From Odiellus spinosus (taxonomy: Eukaryota > Arthropoda > Arachnida > Opiliones > Phalangiidae): a stretch of 64,000 nucleotides of DNA. The stretch spans positions 3,772,001 through 3,836,000 of the forward strand of contig OY987233.1 in NCBI GenBank assembly GCA_963920705.1. The letters run 5' to 3'. The translations under genes were made by a program, and so were the position numbers. Below the pieces are notes generated by a model. That model was not told the origin of the DNA and ran no database searches. It saw nothing but the letters and a program-made list of their open reading frames with translations. Positions 33,548 to 46,227 of this stretch are shown one piece after another (the stretch's first letter is position 1; each line of letters opens with the position of its first letter).

Positions 33548-33921
33548 CAAAAGTCTATCACTTTATTACATGTAAGTAAACAACGCCCCATAGTTTAATA
33601 CAATCAGCAAAAGGTCCAGGTAAATGTACTGGCAGATTCTGATTCGAGACACTCTAGCGGCCGTAGTCGCCGTGTAAATAGTCAACGGAGGAAGCGACAC
33701 TCTGCGGAGAAATTCCTGAGTTGAGGGGAAGACAATATAGATAAGCGCGGCCCGCCTAGACTCCGTCCCTCTCTCCCGACTCAAAATATCGAGGAGTCCA
33801 AATCACTGGAGCCAGACAGGGGTGATGACTTTTTTGGCTAGTTTTAAGTGATGACGCAAAATGGATCTTTGCTAATACTGTTAAGCAACGGGGTGTTGTT
33901 TACTAAAGTGATAAACTTTTG
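33548..33921. mobile_element. family C MITE, copy 5
   Basis: Both outer ends present (CAAAAGTCTATCACTTTATT, ...GTGATAAACTTTTG). Flanks ACTTTAT and GTTTTAT match at five of seven positions, so the 7-bp duplication has decayed. Confidence 0.85.
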
Positions 33922-33928
33922 GTTTTAT

Positions 33929-34104
33929 GTAAAAATATGTATTCTGAATCTTTTTTTTGAAAAGTTTTATATGTTAAACTACATTGGCTTCTCATTCAGA
34001 CATCGGTCTATTTCAATTTCTTCAATTTGAAAATGAGGCTTATGGTCATTTATTTCACCAATTTTTAATGGTGGCTTAGGAAACTTATAATTAATTCTAG
34101 GATT
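33929..34104. other. no recognised feature
   Basis: AT-rich intron sequence. Confidence 0.35.
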
Positions 34105-34198
34105 TTTTTCTATGACATATGAATATATATTTTGAATCGTTTTTTAACGATCTTTCCGAAAATGCTACTCAATTTATATATTTGGAGTTCATTAAAAG
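34105..34198. mobile_element. family G fragment, copy 3
   Basis: Only the CATATGAATATATATTTTGA to TTTGGAGTTCATT end is kept, including the TTTTTTAACGATC hairpin. Confidence 0.6.
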
Positions 34199-35114
34199 GC
34201 CCTTGACAGCCTCACATTAACTCATATTTTACCATTTAAATTTCAATTAAAAAAATAAAGGTTTTAAAGAAAAATAGGTCATTTTCTGACGTAAAACACT
34301 TGTAATTCATTGGTTAAAAAAATCCCTACGAAACCTAAAACTATATTCTAAATTTCGCGCGAAAAATTGAATTTCGTTTGTTTACGGGTTAAAACAATCA
34401 TTAATTCGTGAAAACAAAATTTCATTTTTGGCGAAATGAATAAGTGAAAGTGTTTCTCAAGGTTTTTTTTTATTATTATTTTAATATTTTAAAACTTTAA
34501 CTTTTTTATTTTTTACCCATTGACCGAGATCGAAATTCCGAAAAACCTTTTTCTTTTGAAACAATTTTCTTTTCACTGACGGGTGAAGATCATCTTTTCA
34601 ATGAGAAATAAATTTTCTTTTTCAAATTCTTCTTCTTCTTTCGACTTGAATAGATAAAATATGACGAAAAGTTGTCCGTCAAAAGAGAACTCCAAAAATT
34701 TGCGAAAAAACAATTGTTCTATTGTTATAACTTCCCACCAAAAGTTTAGTGGCCCAAAGTAATGTAGGAACTCGGCTACGGTGTTAGGGTTAGCGTATCA
34801 TCACTCGAATTATTTTCTTTTCAATACCTTACAATTGAAAATGTGTGATCTATATATTACCAATTGTTATTTTATTTAATTTAAAGTTCATATTTAAAAG
34901 ACAAATTTTTTTTGCCAGCTATTGTCAACTTGTGGTCGTCATTATCTCCCCAACAATCTGATAAAGGTGACTTCGTGACGTAGTCAGCACCTTTTCTAGA
35001 TTTACTCCGGGAAAATAGGGGAAAGGTTTGTTATGCCTAGCCGTTAGCAAAAACTCGTGGCACATAAAATTCTAGATATTTAAGCTATCAATTCATGAAT
35101 AGATTTTTTAATTA
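34199..35114. other. no recognised feature
   Basis: Over 900 bp of AT-rich intron with no gene or repeat that I recognise. Confidence 0.4.
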
Positions 35115-35640
35115 ACTATATTGAATTTTCTAGAATTTTTCTAAATTTTCTAGAATTTTTCTAAATTTTCTAGAATTTTTCTAAATTTTCTAGAATTTTT
35201 CTAAATTTTCTAGAATTTTTCTAAATTTTCTAGAATTTTCTAGAATTTTTCTAAATTTTCTAGAATTTTTCTAAATTTTCTAGAATTTTTCTAAATTTTC
35301 TAGAATTTTTCTAAATTTTCTAGAATTTTTCTAAATTTTCTAGAATTTTTCTAAATTTTCTAGAATTTTTCTAAATTTTCTAGAATTTTTCTAAATTTTC
35401 TAGAATTTTTCTAAATTTTCTAGAATTTTTCTAAATTTTCTAGAATTTTTCTAAATTTTCTAGAATTTTTCTAAATTTTCTAGAATTTTTCTAAATTTTC
35501 TAGAATTTTTCTAAATTTTCAAGAATTTTTCTATAATTTTCCGAAAATTTCTAGAATTTTCTATAATTTTCCGAAATTTTCCAGAACTTTCCCGGTATTT
35601 TCTAGAATTTTCCAGACCTTTCTAGAACTGTCAATCACTT
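35115..35640. repeat. 20-bp minisatellite, inverted relative of the 6.9-kb array
   Basis: About 21 copies of TTTTCTAGAATTTTTCTAAA with one short unit at 35231-35240 and a decayed end. Its complement resembles the 6895-7432 unit, and the decayed edges of both share TTCTGGAAAGTTCTAGAAA-like words. Confidence 0.93.
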
Positions 35641-36058
35641 CTAGAGTTTTGATATGATTATGCCACATATATAATAATTAATATCAAAAAAGCCATGCGT
35701 TATATTTTTTTAAAGGTCCTAATTTTTGACGGGCAATAATTAGTATTTAAATAATTCCGATTCATATTGTTTAGTGATATTGCGTGAGAAACAACGACCC
35801 CATTGTTGCGATCCACATTTCCGATATTTGTTTTTTTCTCAATGTCCGATGCGTGTCATAAAGAACATCATATGCCCTTAATAATACGCGCACTCATATT
35901 GTTCTTAAATCTCGTTAGAATTTAGGCTTGAATAGGAAAGAAACCTAAGAAGCGGCCTTGGCACATATTACATAGAAATTTCCACAATATTTTAAAATTT
36001 AATTTTCTTTCATTTTTGACGGATTTTTTCGACATTGCGTCCTCGTTTGAGGTTGTAG

Positions 36059-36459
<401 letters not shown>

Positions 36460-36639
36460 AATGAGCTGTTATTGATTGCTGTTTAGGTTTATTTTACCCT
36501 TTCACGTTTTTTTGTGGTTTTTTGGTTTATCGATATCAAAGCATACTTTTTAGTACGCTTCCATTGAACAGAAAGTCTTTGGATCGAAATCCAATGTGTT
36601 AGTTCTATTCGTTAAGCTGTCCTGCCATATATCATTATT

Positions 36640-37045
36640 ACGACGTTGCGTTGACGATCGATACGTCGTCCTGACGATCGATACGTCGCCCTTCCGATCG
36701 ATACGTCGCCCTGACGATCGATACGTCGCCCTGACGATCGATACGTCGCCCTGACGATCGATACGTCGCCTTGCCGATCGATACGTTGCCCTGACGATAA
36801 GTCGCTCTGACGATCAATAAGTCGCTCTGACGATCGATAAGTCGCTCTGACGATCGATAAGTCGCTCTGACGATCGATAAGTCGCTCTGACGATCGATAA
36901 GTCGCTCTGACGATCGATAAGTCGCTCTGACGATCGATAAGTCGCTCTGACGATCGATAAGTCGCTCTGACGATCGATAAGTCGTTCTGACGATCGATAC
37001 GTTGCCCTGACGATCGATACGTCGCCCTGACGATCGATAACTTTC
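36640..37045. repeat. 20-bp minisatellite rich in ATCGAT
   Basis: About 19 units in nested blocks: GACGATCGATACGTCGCCCT at both ends and GACGATCGATAAGTCGCTCT in the middle (36790-36980). Almost every unit contains GATCGATA. Confidence 0.93.
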
Positions 37046-37867
37046 GTTTTTCTGTTGAATGGGAATTTAATTTCTGTTCATTGAGATAATTTTTTTTTTT
37101 TTTTTTTTATCGCTCAAATAATGGGATTTCGGTCCAATTAATTGAAAGCGAGGCTAATATTTTGCTCCTTGCCAATTTTGTGATATTATTTATAAGGTAC
37201 TTTAAAATAATAACACGAAATTAAACTGGTTATTTTCTCAGGGAGATTATGTTTTTTTTAAAGCCGCGCTAGAGAGATTTATTTTAAAACACTTTAAAGA
37301 AACTCTATTTTTATAGCCTGCTTTTACAAAGTCGTAAATAAATGTGATAGCCTTTTTCAAAGGAAAAACATCAGTTAAAATTTAAACTCCTTGAAGATAT
37401 TTTCTCTGTAGGGAATTTTCTAATCACGGTCTATTTACTTTTTTTCCGTCACGGAAAGAAAAATGCTCAATTTTAGCCATGCGAAAAACTATCTTTATCG
37501 TGTCGAAATAACTTCACATATAGTGCAGTGTTAAAATGATGAAAATGCATGGTCTAGCGTGTAAAATTCTAAGTTGTGTCTTGGACTCCTGGCTGCCACC
37601 TGAGCTGAGATCAGCAGGATAGCGAACAAATTTGCTCTACTCTTCAAAATTCTTTTTTCTTTTATACACAAGATTTTTTATCTTAAACTAAAAAAAAAAC
37701 GTAATATACCAGCGTTTGGAGAAGAGGTTTCACATGGAAATCAGCTTTTTACCCCCTTAGTTTTAAAGGGAAAAATAAACTAATTTAAATTAATGCCTCC
37801 TATACTATATGATTAAATTCTGTAAATTCCGAAATTAAGATTTTTTTCTTCTTATAGTGAGGTTTTT
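37046..37867. other. no recognised feature
   Basis: AT-rich intron; T run at 37090-37108. No gene recognised. Confidence 0.4.
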
Positions 37868-38240
37868 ACCATTTTTTATGAACTCCAGATTAAAATTAAG
37901 TAGAATTTTCGAAAAGATCGTTAAAAACAATTCAAAATGTATATACATATGTCATAGAACAAAATTGCAGAGGCAGTAAAATACATATTTTATAATCGCC
38001 ATTTTTGATATTTTTAAAATAAAAATTCCCCGCAATACTACGTCATCACTATTGTCATGTGATTTCGCTATTGTTTAGAGCCTTCAGTTATTTCTCGGGC
38101 GTTCTGGCACCAGTGATAAGGTCGCTTTCACGCGGTCTTTTTCGTAAAATCAAGTCAACTACCTTTCGTTTTGAAGTTTCTTTCTAACGCGTCAACCCAG
38201 AGGTATAAAATTTTGAATATGTCATTTTAATAATATGATA
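37868..38240. mobile_element. family G repeat, copy 4, inverted
   Basis: Starts TTTATGAACTCCAGATTAAA and runs through TACGTCATCACTATTGTCA, AAGGTCGCTTTCACGCGG to CGCGTCAACCCAGAGG. Complement of the 23.6-kb copy. Confidence 0.7.
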
Positions 38241-38390
38241 GAACTAAAAATTTTCTCAGACAATATATATCAGCTAGGGAAATATTTTCAAAGTCTGAGG
38301 ACATCACTGCATGTTTGGAATTTGTAAATTTTGCCATCCTTAGTGAGGGGATTTGGAGCTTATAAGCCTTCCCTTTTTAAAGGGAAAATG

Positions 38391-38998
38391 TAAGTGAAAA
38401 AATTATGTTTTCGGAATCATTATGCCCCAAAAATGAAATCGAGAATTTTCAACAATTATTCCACACGTTTTTGGTGTTTAAATTAATATCTAAAATTTGG
38501 TAAAAATTAAAAAAAAAAGTAGGTATAAAATTTATTGAATTTATTTTCGGAATCACCAGGACAAAAAACGTATTCCAGAATTTTCTAACAATTTTTAGAC
38601 TCGTTTTTGGTGTTTAAATTAATTTCGAAAGTTTGGTAAAATTTGAATAAAAGTAAATATAAAATCGGACCAATCATATTATTTCAGCCTTCAACAGCGC
38701 TTTTAATGTCCTAAACTTTAAAGAATAGGCCGGCGTTTCATGCCTAAGATCTTGGGTATCAATCGGAGGCCTATTTATTTAATGTTGAGACAAGACATTA
38801 CAAGCGCTGTTGAAGGCTGAAATATGATTGGTCCGATTTTATATTTACTTTTATTCAAATTTTACCAAACTTTCGAAATTAATTTAAACACCAAAAACGA
38901 GTCTAAAAATTGTTAGAAAATTCTGGAATACGTTTTTTGTCCTGGTGATTCCGAAAATAAATTCAAAATCTGTTCCATTTTTAGCTCCAAGTTTCCCT
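38391..38998. mobile_element. family A foldback MITE, copy 6, TTAA TSD
   Basis: TTAA at 38387-38390 and 38999-39002. The left arm is partly duplicated (two GAATTTATTTTCGGAATCA-like stretches near 38400 and 38530). The right arm is standard. Confidence 0.85.
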
Positions 38999-39002
38999 TT
39001 AA

Positions 39003-39486
39003 GTATTTTTAAAAATAAAATATTTCTGGTATTTGTCGATTCGCGTCTTCTTATCTCACTTAAATGTTTAACAGTATTTTAAATCAGTTTGAGATGACAA
39101 TGTGTACAAAACTAGGGTATTCCGTACCCTACGATATTATCTTACGAGAAATGATGGGAACTTAGCTTTGGAACAAACGGAAAACTTAAATATAAGTTTT
39201 TTTTTTCCAACTGTGAAAAATATTTTAATATCAACATTCCAAGCAAATATCATATTTTCTCAAGATTTTTCTGTTTCTCTAGCTGCTGCGTCTGTATAAA
39301 TATGTAGCACTAAAGATACCTGACGAGTGTCTCTTTTAATTTTACGCCTATTAACTTTAGTCGACTGTAAAACGTATTAACATATTTTTGGTCATGATAA
39401 ATATGTAGGAAATATTCTGTTTTAAAATAATAAATTTCACTAATAAGTTAAATTCTTATAGAAATATTTAAAATTAAGCTGTCTTT
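39003..39486. other. no recognised feature
   Basis: AT-rich intron; a 65-codon frame at 39102-39299 is not recognised. Confidence 0.35.
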
Positions 39487-39622
39487 CATGAACTCCAAAT
39501 CGAAACTGAGTATCATTTTCGGAAAGATCGTTAAAAAACGATTTAAAGTATATATACATATGACATAGAACAAAATTACAGTAAAAATACATATTTTATA
39601 GTCGCCATTTTCTTAAATCATG
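39487..39622. mobile_element. family G fragment, copy 5, inverted
   Basis: ATGAACTCCAAATCGAAACT through GATCGTTAAAAAACG to TATAGTCGCCATTTTC. Only one end is present. Confidence 0.6.
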
Positions 39623-40369
39623 CTTCAAGAGGGATCAGACGCTCTTGAATTTGCTGTACACCTGATTTCGCTGAGTTCAGCTTTGACAGTGCATTGAGTT
39701 TAAACTCTTATGAACTCCTGAGCTCAGCTTTTATAGTGCAAAGAGTTCAAAAATTTGTCCACCTGAGATCGCGAGTGTCTGCCCCCTCTGGTGAAACCGT
39801 GGACTGAGACAATCTGACTCACTTCATTGTCACCCGCAGTATGTCGTCTTATAAACATGAAGGGTGATTTACTTGTGATATTATTTCTATACACAGTTTA
39901 ATTTTAAGGTCTGAAATATACCAATTTTATTTAAAAAAAACAAACAAAACAGACTTGTATGTACGTGGCAAGGACGTTTATTTGGAAAATGACCTTTCTA
40001 TCTTTGTGTATTCAATTTTTTTCTTGAATATATCTCGAGTAACTTTTGGGAGCCGTGTTAAAACTTCGCTCTCATCCCTCCCACGGCGAGAAAGTGTACC
40101 GAGACATACATTTAGCGGGATCCCCGCTGTGTCGAGATGAAGTCGAGAAGACCAGGGGAATAAGAGACGAAGCCGTTTTTGCAGGTGTAAAAGCCAGATA
40201 TCCCTGGACCCGTGGAGAAAGTACCACGCTAAGAAAAAGAAAAGAAATTGAAAGCTCCCATCAATCGATTGAGGGTCCCAAAAGCAAACTTTACAAACTT
40301 AATCTCACGTGGATCATTCTAACCCGCCATTAAATTCAATTTAACACTTGTTTAGATACAATTTTTCAA
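39623..40369. other. GC-richer intron stretch, no gene recognised
   Basis: 39640-39850 holds paired words (CACTCGCGATCTC style) and GGTGAAACCGTGGACTGAGA, which recurs at the right window edge (63979). At 39955-40333 frames of 61 and about 95 codons overlap; the longer has no ATG at its start and I do not recognise it. It may be a fragment of an unidentified mobile element. Confidence 0.35.
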
Positions 40370-40762
40370 AGGGAGAATGCAACCTAACGATTCCTTAGCG
40401 TTTAAATAGCCTAACACCAGTAACACAAATTTACAAACAGATATTAAACTAGAAATAAATTTAAAACTTACCCGAAAAATAGGCTTAGGTAGATTCATGG
40501 AGATCACCTGAATTTCTTCGCGTTGAAAGGTTAGCGACCAATAAGCAAAGACCCGTCGTTAAGGCGAGATCTCCATGAGACTTCCAATAACATTCGATTG
40601 GTCGCTGATAAATCAATTCGAAGAAATTCAGGATCTTCATGAATCAAGCTAAGCCTATTTTGATGGTGTTTTAAATTTATTTCTAGTTTAATATTTGTTT
40701 GTAATTTTTTACTGGTGGATTAGGCCCATTTAAACGATAAGGAATCGATAAATAAATCACCT
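40370..40762. mobile_element. family B MITE, copy 4, right end lost
   Basis: Left end AGGGAGAATGCAACCTAAC after TCAA. Interior arms intact; stops after AAATCACCTGG where the terminus should follow. Confidence 0.78.
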
Positions 40763-40809
40763 GGTGGTGAAGAACTGATGGTGAGGTACTTTGAAATTTT
40801 CGTTTTACC

Positions 40810-41225
40810 AAGTCAGGGAATTTGCAAATTGGCCTAAAAGGTCAGGAAATTTGGAAAGTGGCCCAAAAGGTCAGGGAAAAGTAAGGAAAATTGAAAATTG
40901 CTCCAATAGGTCAGGGAAACGTCAAGGAATTTGAAAATAGCCCAAATGGTCAGAGAAAATAAATATTTTGGTATGTGTCAAGGAACTGTTTATGATTGGT
41001 TTACCAATCAGTTGCAACGTAATTATTATAAACTGAAAATATTTGCCTAAAGATTCAAATTGTTTCTCATATTCTGAGTAAACTATCAGCTGACCCCGAT
41101 GTCAAATAAAATGTGGGAATTTCCAGCAGCTCGCTCGTAAGAATAAATTCATGAAAAAAATATTAAAATTGGTCAGGGAAATTATTTAGAAATGGTCAGG
41201 GAAAATCTGGAAAAGTCAGGGAAAT
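40810..41225. repeat. GGTCAGGGAA-type degenerate repeats
   Basis: AGTCAGGGAATTTG recurs every 35-40 bp near 40812-40960, then AAATGGTCAGGGAAAATCTG at 41190. Same family as 7938-8640. Confidence 0.65.
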
Positions 41226-41857
41226 TTACTTACAAAATTTTTTACGAACCTTGAACTTGTACGCTGTATGAAAATAATTTTAGCTTCAAAATTAAAATAA
41301 CATAAATAACTAAAATTTAATTTAAATATTTGAGGAGTATGACAAATAGCTAAAACTATTAAATCTCTTAGAAATTTAATAAATTGTCTAAAAATGCTCT
41401 TGAAGAATTTAAATGGGCCTCAAAAACATTTCAAGGAGAAGAAACATAAGTTTATATAAACTTCATGACATTTGACCCCTGTTTTTTTACGTAAGGAGCA
41501 ATATTTAAGTATCTAGACCGTTATTTCTCAGCGCGTATTAACCTGGTCATATTTTAACGCCTGGAATTGGTAACACACGTGGAAATCTATGTTCCCTCTT
41601 TTTTTAAGACAAGAAATATTACAGATTTAGAATATATCCTAGTTTTGGGCGGGCTACCAATTCAACCTGAAATTGAACTGTGTCTGTTCTGTTACGCAAC
41701 TTTGCTGGTCTAGTATGAGCTCTTTAACGCCACCTTATCTTCTCGCGGTTATCGCCGACTTGGCGACCACCATCGTTGATGTTTTCCTATTCAAAAATGC
41801 TCAGAATATTTCTTTACCCTAGCCTTTATAGGTAAAGTCTCACGAATATAGTATAAT
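41226..41857. other. no recognised feature
   Basis: AT-rich intron; a GC-richer patch at 41700-41790. No gene seen. Confidence 0.4.
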
Positions 41858-42713
41858 CAAAAGTCTATCAGTTTATTAGATAAAAGTAAACTACGCCCCG
41901 TAGCTTAATACTGGCTGCGTTCAGTAACGCTCAACGGTCTCAGCGTTGAGCTCATCGCTGATCGATTTTTACTGTACGGTTTTTTTCTCACTTCCGGTTT
42001 TACGTCACGTTGATCAGCGGACGCTCAACGAAGCCAGCGTCTGAAATAGATGGTTTTTTCGTTGAGCAACGGTACGATGACGTAGGAATGGCGGGAGTTC
42101 TGATATATTGATCTCAAATTTAATGAGTTATATTTAAGCGGTATAGATTATAACCGAAATTATAAAATATTTTGATGAGTGAGATTTAGTTATTTAAAAT
42201 TAGTGATGTGGAAAGCTTGATTTGTATTTTTTGGTTAGATTCGATCGCTATTAGGTATAGTTACTTAAGCCTTTGCCACGACTCCACCAGGTTATAACCG
42301 CCTTTTTACAACGTATCAAAAAATTCGTTCAACAACTTCTGACGTAGCGTACTCAACGGAAACTTATTTTCTAAAAACCGGATTTGGCCCGTTGAGGGTT
42401 ACTGAACGCAGCCACTATCAGCAAAGGTTCTGTGTTACGTCATAGCCCATCACTTAAAAATAGACAAAAAAGTCATCACCCCTGCCTGTCTCGAGTGGTT
42501 TGAACTTTTCCTCGATATTTAGAGTCGGGAGAGAGAGACAAAATTTAGGCGGGCCGCGCTTGGCTATATTGTCTTCCCTCCCAACTCGGCGGAATTTCTC
42601 CGCAGAGTGTCGCTTCCTCCGTTGACTATTTACACGGTGACTGCGAACTTTAGAGTGTCTCGAATCAGAATCTGCCGGTACATTTACCCGGACCTTTGCT
42701 GATACTATTAAGT
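41858..42713. mobile_element. family C MITE, copy 6, split by family D
   Basis: Left end CAAAAGTCTATCAGTTTATT at 41858; the left arm is interrupted at 41913-42413. The interior continues to GATACTATTAAG near 42712 and the outer right arm is lost. Confidence 0.82.
41913..42413. mobile_element. family D MITE nested in family C, 3-bp TSD ACT
   Basis: 501 bp with inverted ends GGCTGCGTTCAGTAACGCTC and complement. ACT at 41910-41912 and 42414-42416. Termini of this GG..GTTC type with 3-bp targets recall PIF/Harbinger elements. Joining the flanks restores family C. Confidence 0.9.
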
Positions 42714-43087
42714 TTACTTTTATGTAAGAAAGCTGGTAATTATTTAGGAGTCTTTTCCTTGAATATAAGTTGGGATAAAAGGTATCCATCCATGTTATAA
42801 GACGGTTTTATGGGACAATTAAAATTCGGTAAACCAACCTCTCGCGCGTATATTTTTAACTGAAGTCGTTAAAATGTCGATCTGGGAAATTCTTCTTGCA
42901 AATCATCCTCGTCGGCTTTTTGAAGCTTGATTTGATTTATTTTATTTTATTTTTTTTCTATCCTAAACCGTTTCAAATTCGTTTTATAGGTTTGAATTTT
43001 GGGTGCCTTTTTAAAGAGATAAACTTAAAATACCTTTTTCTTCTTATCCCCGACTTACTCCTGTTAAAAAGGTCTCACGCTAGTTAA

Positions 43088-43258
43088 AGGGAGAATGCAA
43101 CCTAACAACAAGTGATTTTTTTTATCGATTCCTTATCGTTTAAATAGGTCTAATATATCAGTAAAATAAATTACAATTAGCCTAAATATTAAACTAGAAA
43201 TAAATTTAAAACTTACCAACAAAATAGGCTTAACTGGATTCATGGAGATCCTGATTTT
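43088..43258. mobile_element. family B MITE, copy 5, left half
   Basis: TTAA at 43084-43087 then AGGGAGAATGCAACCTAAC; stops after CATGGAGATCCTGA. Confidence 0.78.
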
Positions 43259-43306
43259 GAATAATTTTTATAATAATTTTCTTACGGTGTCGCTGTTGCA
43301 ATCTTA

Positions 43307-43577
43307 GTCGCGTTCATACTAGACCTTGGAATCGATTTAAACCGTTTCAAAACGTTTCGCTAGAGTCGTATGAACGGGAATCGATTTGTTTTGATTTCTC
43401 GAAACTGCTTCGGGAACCAGTTTCATACCGATTCGGTTTCAACAACCGATAGATGAAGCTACGATTTATAAAGATAATGCGTGAACGCGCGAGGCTTAAA
43501 ATGATTCCTGACGATTTGAATATCGGTTTGATTTTACCGTTTCAAATCGATTAAGAAATGATAGTGTGACCGTATCT
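43307..43577. mobile_element. family E MITE, copy 5
   Basis: Starts after TTA with GTCGCGTTCATACTAGACC and ends near GATAGTGTGACCGTATC. Inverted relative to copy 3. Confidence 0.78.
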
Positions 43578-43967
43578 CCATTTCAAAAACCTTGGAGTTC
43601 AGGATTAAGGGACTAATTTGGTATAATTAAAGTTAATTTGGTTCACTTAATCGTCGTTTACTCGCGAAAGATAAGAAAAAAAAAAAAAAAACACACCTTT
43701 TTGGCGACACCTTTTTGGTTTATTTATTTAAAAGTGTCAGATCTTTTTAGTTAGATAGCACCTTGGCGAAAATACCTCGATCTTAGGAGAGTCGTGACTA
43801 CTGTTGGTTGTAAAATTTGAAAATGGCTATGGGAAAGACGCGAACCCTTTAAGAATATAAATCAAGCCGTTTTTAAACTTTTCGCGGTATTAAACCAACA
43901 CGTTTGGTTTTAGCTCCCCAAAGTGGTTAAAGGTAGAATGCAGTCTAACACGTGTTTATTAATATTA

Positions 43968-44373
43968 AAGTCAAACTTGGGAGCTAAAAATTGAACAGCT
44001 TTTGAATTTATTTTCGGAATCACCGGATGCCAAAAAACGTATTAGAGAATTTTCAAATAATTTTAGACATAAAATCCGACCAATCATATTAAATCAGCTT
44101 TCAGCAGAATTGTAACCCTTACCAAAAAAAGTTGGTCTTAAGAGGTCTTGGGGAAGTCTTCATTATGACAAGAAGTCTTGTGGAAGTCTTAAAGACTTCC
44201 CCAAGACTTTTGTAGTGTTCTTGAGGACCTCTTCAGATCGGACTATCTTTTTTCGGTAAGAGAATGTCTTAACATGGCGTTTTGATACCGAAGGTCTTAG
44301 GCATCAAACGCTGGCCTAATCTTTTATTGTTAGGACATTATGAGTGCTGTTGAAGGCTGAAATAATATGATTG
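43968..44373. mobile_element. family A MITE, copy 7, with nested hairpin
   Basis: Left end AAAGTCAAACTTGGGAGC is altered and the right arm ends early after AATAATATGATTG. The centre is interrupted by the 44118-44270 inverted repeat. Confidence 0.75.
44118..44270. mobile_element. small hairpin MITE nested in family A
   Basis: Ends CTTACCAAAAAAAGTTGGTC and ...ATCTTTTTTCGGTAAG; the inner arms GGTCTTGGGGAAGTCTT and AAGACTTCCCCAAGACT are nearly perfect, so RNA from either strand would fold tightly. Confidence 0.75.
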
Positions 44374-44662
44374 ATGATTTGACACAAAAGCTTGATTTTT
44401 TTTGGACAAACTTGTTAACTTTTGTCTGGACTTAATTCTCCCTTTACTTAGATGATGTAGAACCCAACCTTGGCAACAACAATAAACACGAAATATCGTT
44501 AAAGTAATATCTAGAGGTCGGCTTTATTAAATGACTCATAGATTTTTAAACCAAAGCTATTAAGAACGAGTAATAATTTTGGAAAAAATATTTTTATTAT
44601 TATCTTTATTATAATCATATTTAAACAAGTAATTTTAATTTATTTCTTTTACTTTTTTACAG

Positions 44663-44721
44663 TTTTCCGTAAACATCAAGTACCACCCGAATTACCGATG
44701 CCTCATTTTGGTTTCTCAAAG
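44663..44721 (+). CDS. dysf: dysfusion linker exon between bHLH and PAS-A
   Basis: A 59-nt exon preceded by a T-rich tract ending TTTTTTACAG and followed by AAG|GTAAAG. With the one base carried from the bHLH exon it makes 20 whole codons, (V)FRKHQVPPELPMPHFGFSK, and leaves in phase 0. It joins the bHLH to PAS-A; the FSK end followed by ALSGFL in the next exon is what I recall of insect dysfusion. Phase agrees on both sides, which is the strongest evidence for so short an exon. It sits about 25.3 kb downstream of the bHLH exon in a transposon-filled interval. It has no catalytic or binding motif of its own. Confidence 0.82.
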
Positions 44722-44916
44722 GTAAAGAACTTTTTTTTCTTCTTATTATTCGACACGTACGTCATTCCTCTTTAACATCTACAATTAAAATGTTTTACAC
44801 TAGCTATTTAAAGAAACCAATTATGAATATTAAAGTTAGAGATCTGAAATATCAATATTTACCCTTCAAAATAGTCCGAAACTAATGCTCTTAGAACAAT
44901 GAGTTCTTGATATAAC

Positions 44917-45135
44917 CAAAAGTCTATCACTATATTAAATAAAAGTAAACAATACCACTCTTTGGAGAAATTCCAGAGTTGGGAGGGAAGACAATATAAC
45001 CAAGCGCGGCCCGCCTAAATTCCGTCCCACTCTCCCTACTCAAAATATCGAGGAAGAGTCCAAATCACTCGAGCCAGACAGGGGTGATGACTTTTTTCGC
45101 TATTTTTAAGTGATGGCCTATGACGTAAAACTGGA
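44917..45135. mobile_element. family C MITE, copy 7, internally deleted
   Basis: Left end CAAAAGTCTATCACTATATT then a jump to CCACTCTTTGGAGAAATTCC; stops after ACGTAAAACTGGA. Lies about 200 bp after the linker exon. Confidence 0.8.
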
Positions 45136-45600
45136 AATAAAATTGCAATTTATTTTAATTTCGATAAATAATTGGTTATAAATAGCACCTTTAAAAATTA
45201 GTTATACTTAACTATACATAATCTCCTTCGCGTGCTTGAAAGTCGTACCTTATAATAGAACGATTGCAATTTAATTTTTTAATCTTTTCTTTTCTGTTAT
45301 GGCATCTAAATAAAAAGCAGGTATTATATCGTTTTTGATTGCCTCGATAGATATATCTAGCAATTATTTAAATTACAAGGTTTGACCCCCATCCCGCATC
45401 CACCCCTTTTTTCGAATTCAAAATTTGGAATCGCGCGGACAAATTTCTTCCTCAGTTTATGTTTCTTTCGTTTTCGTTTGGAGGAATATGATAAAGGAAT
45501 CATCGACCGTTGTTTGATTTAAGGTTGAAGAATGTCTGGGCTAACACTGTCTCTTACAACGCTTGTCTATAGAGATACGCAACTCCCTATACCCTCAAAA
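45136..45600. other. no recognised feature
   Basis: AT-rich intron sequence. Confidence 0.4.
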
Positions 45601-46227
45601 GCTACGGTCACACTAGCATTTCTTAATCAATATAAAACGGTAAAATCAAATCACACTTGAGGGCAAAACCAGTACGAAGCGTTTTCCGTTTTCCCTGGTT
45701 CACACGCTGACAACACGGTTCGCGGCCGTTCGCCCCGGTTCGACCTAAGCCAAGGCTTAGCGTCGTTTTAAATAATGCCCAAAATTTAAAATTTTTAAAT
45801 AATTATCTCAAACTAATTAGTAAATCGTGTTTGTAACTCGTTGGTTAATAATTTTTGACAGAAAATATAATTTTAATCGTGTTATTTTAAGATTTATCAG
45901 CAAATTTGTCTCCCCCGCCTCGTTATTTTCAAAGCGGATTGAACCGAAGCGACTTGACCAAATTGCTTCCCGAACCAACACGAACTGATTTCTCACGTTG
46001 TTTGATAACCAGTTATAGAAATCGAAGCGCAACGAATCGCATTTAGATCTATGTATGAACGAGGCTTATCGGTTGTTGAAACCGAATCTGTATGAAACTG
46101 GTTCCCGAAGCAGCTTCGATAAATCAAATCAAATCGATTCGAGAAAAAACGGTTTTCCGTTCACACGACTCTTGCGAAACGTTTTGAAATGGTTTAAATC
46201 GAGTCCAAGGCCTACTATGAACGTAGC
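45601..46227. mobile_element. family E MITE, copy 6, enlarged
   Basis: Ends GCTACGGTCACACTAGC and GCCTACTATGAACGTAGC. About 420 bp of extra sequence (45646-46065) sits in the middle and contains CGAAGCG/CGCTTCG-type inverted words, probably a second related MITE. Confidence 0.7.

Noticed and set aside
36640..37045. CRISPR-like array
   Set aside because: Units are 20 bp head to tail with no unique spacers, in a eukaryotic intron.
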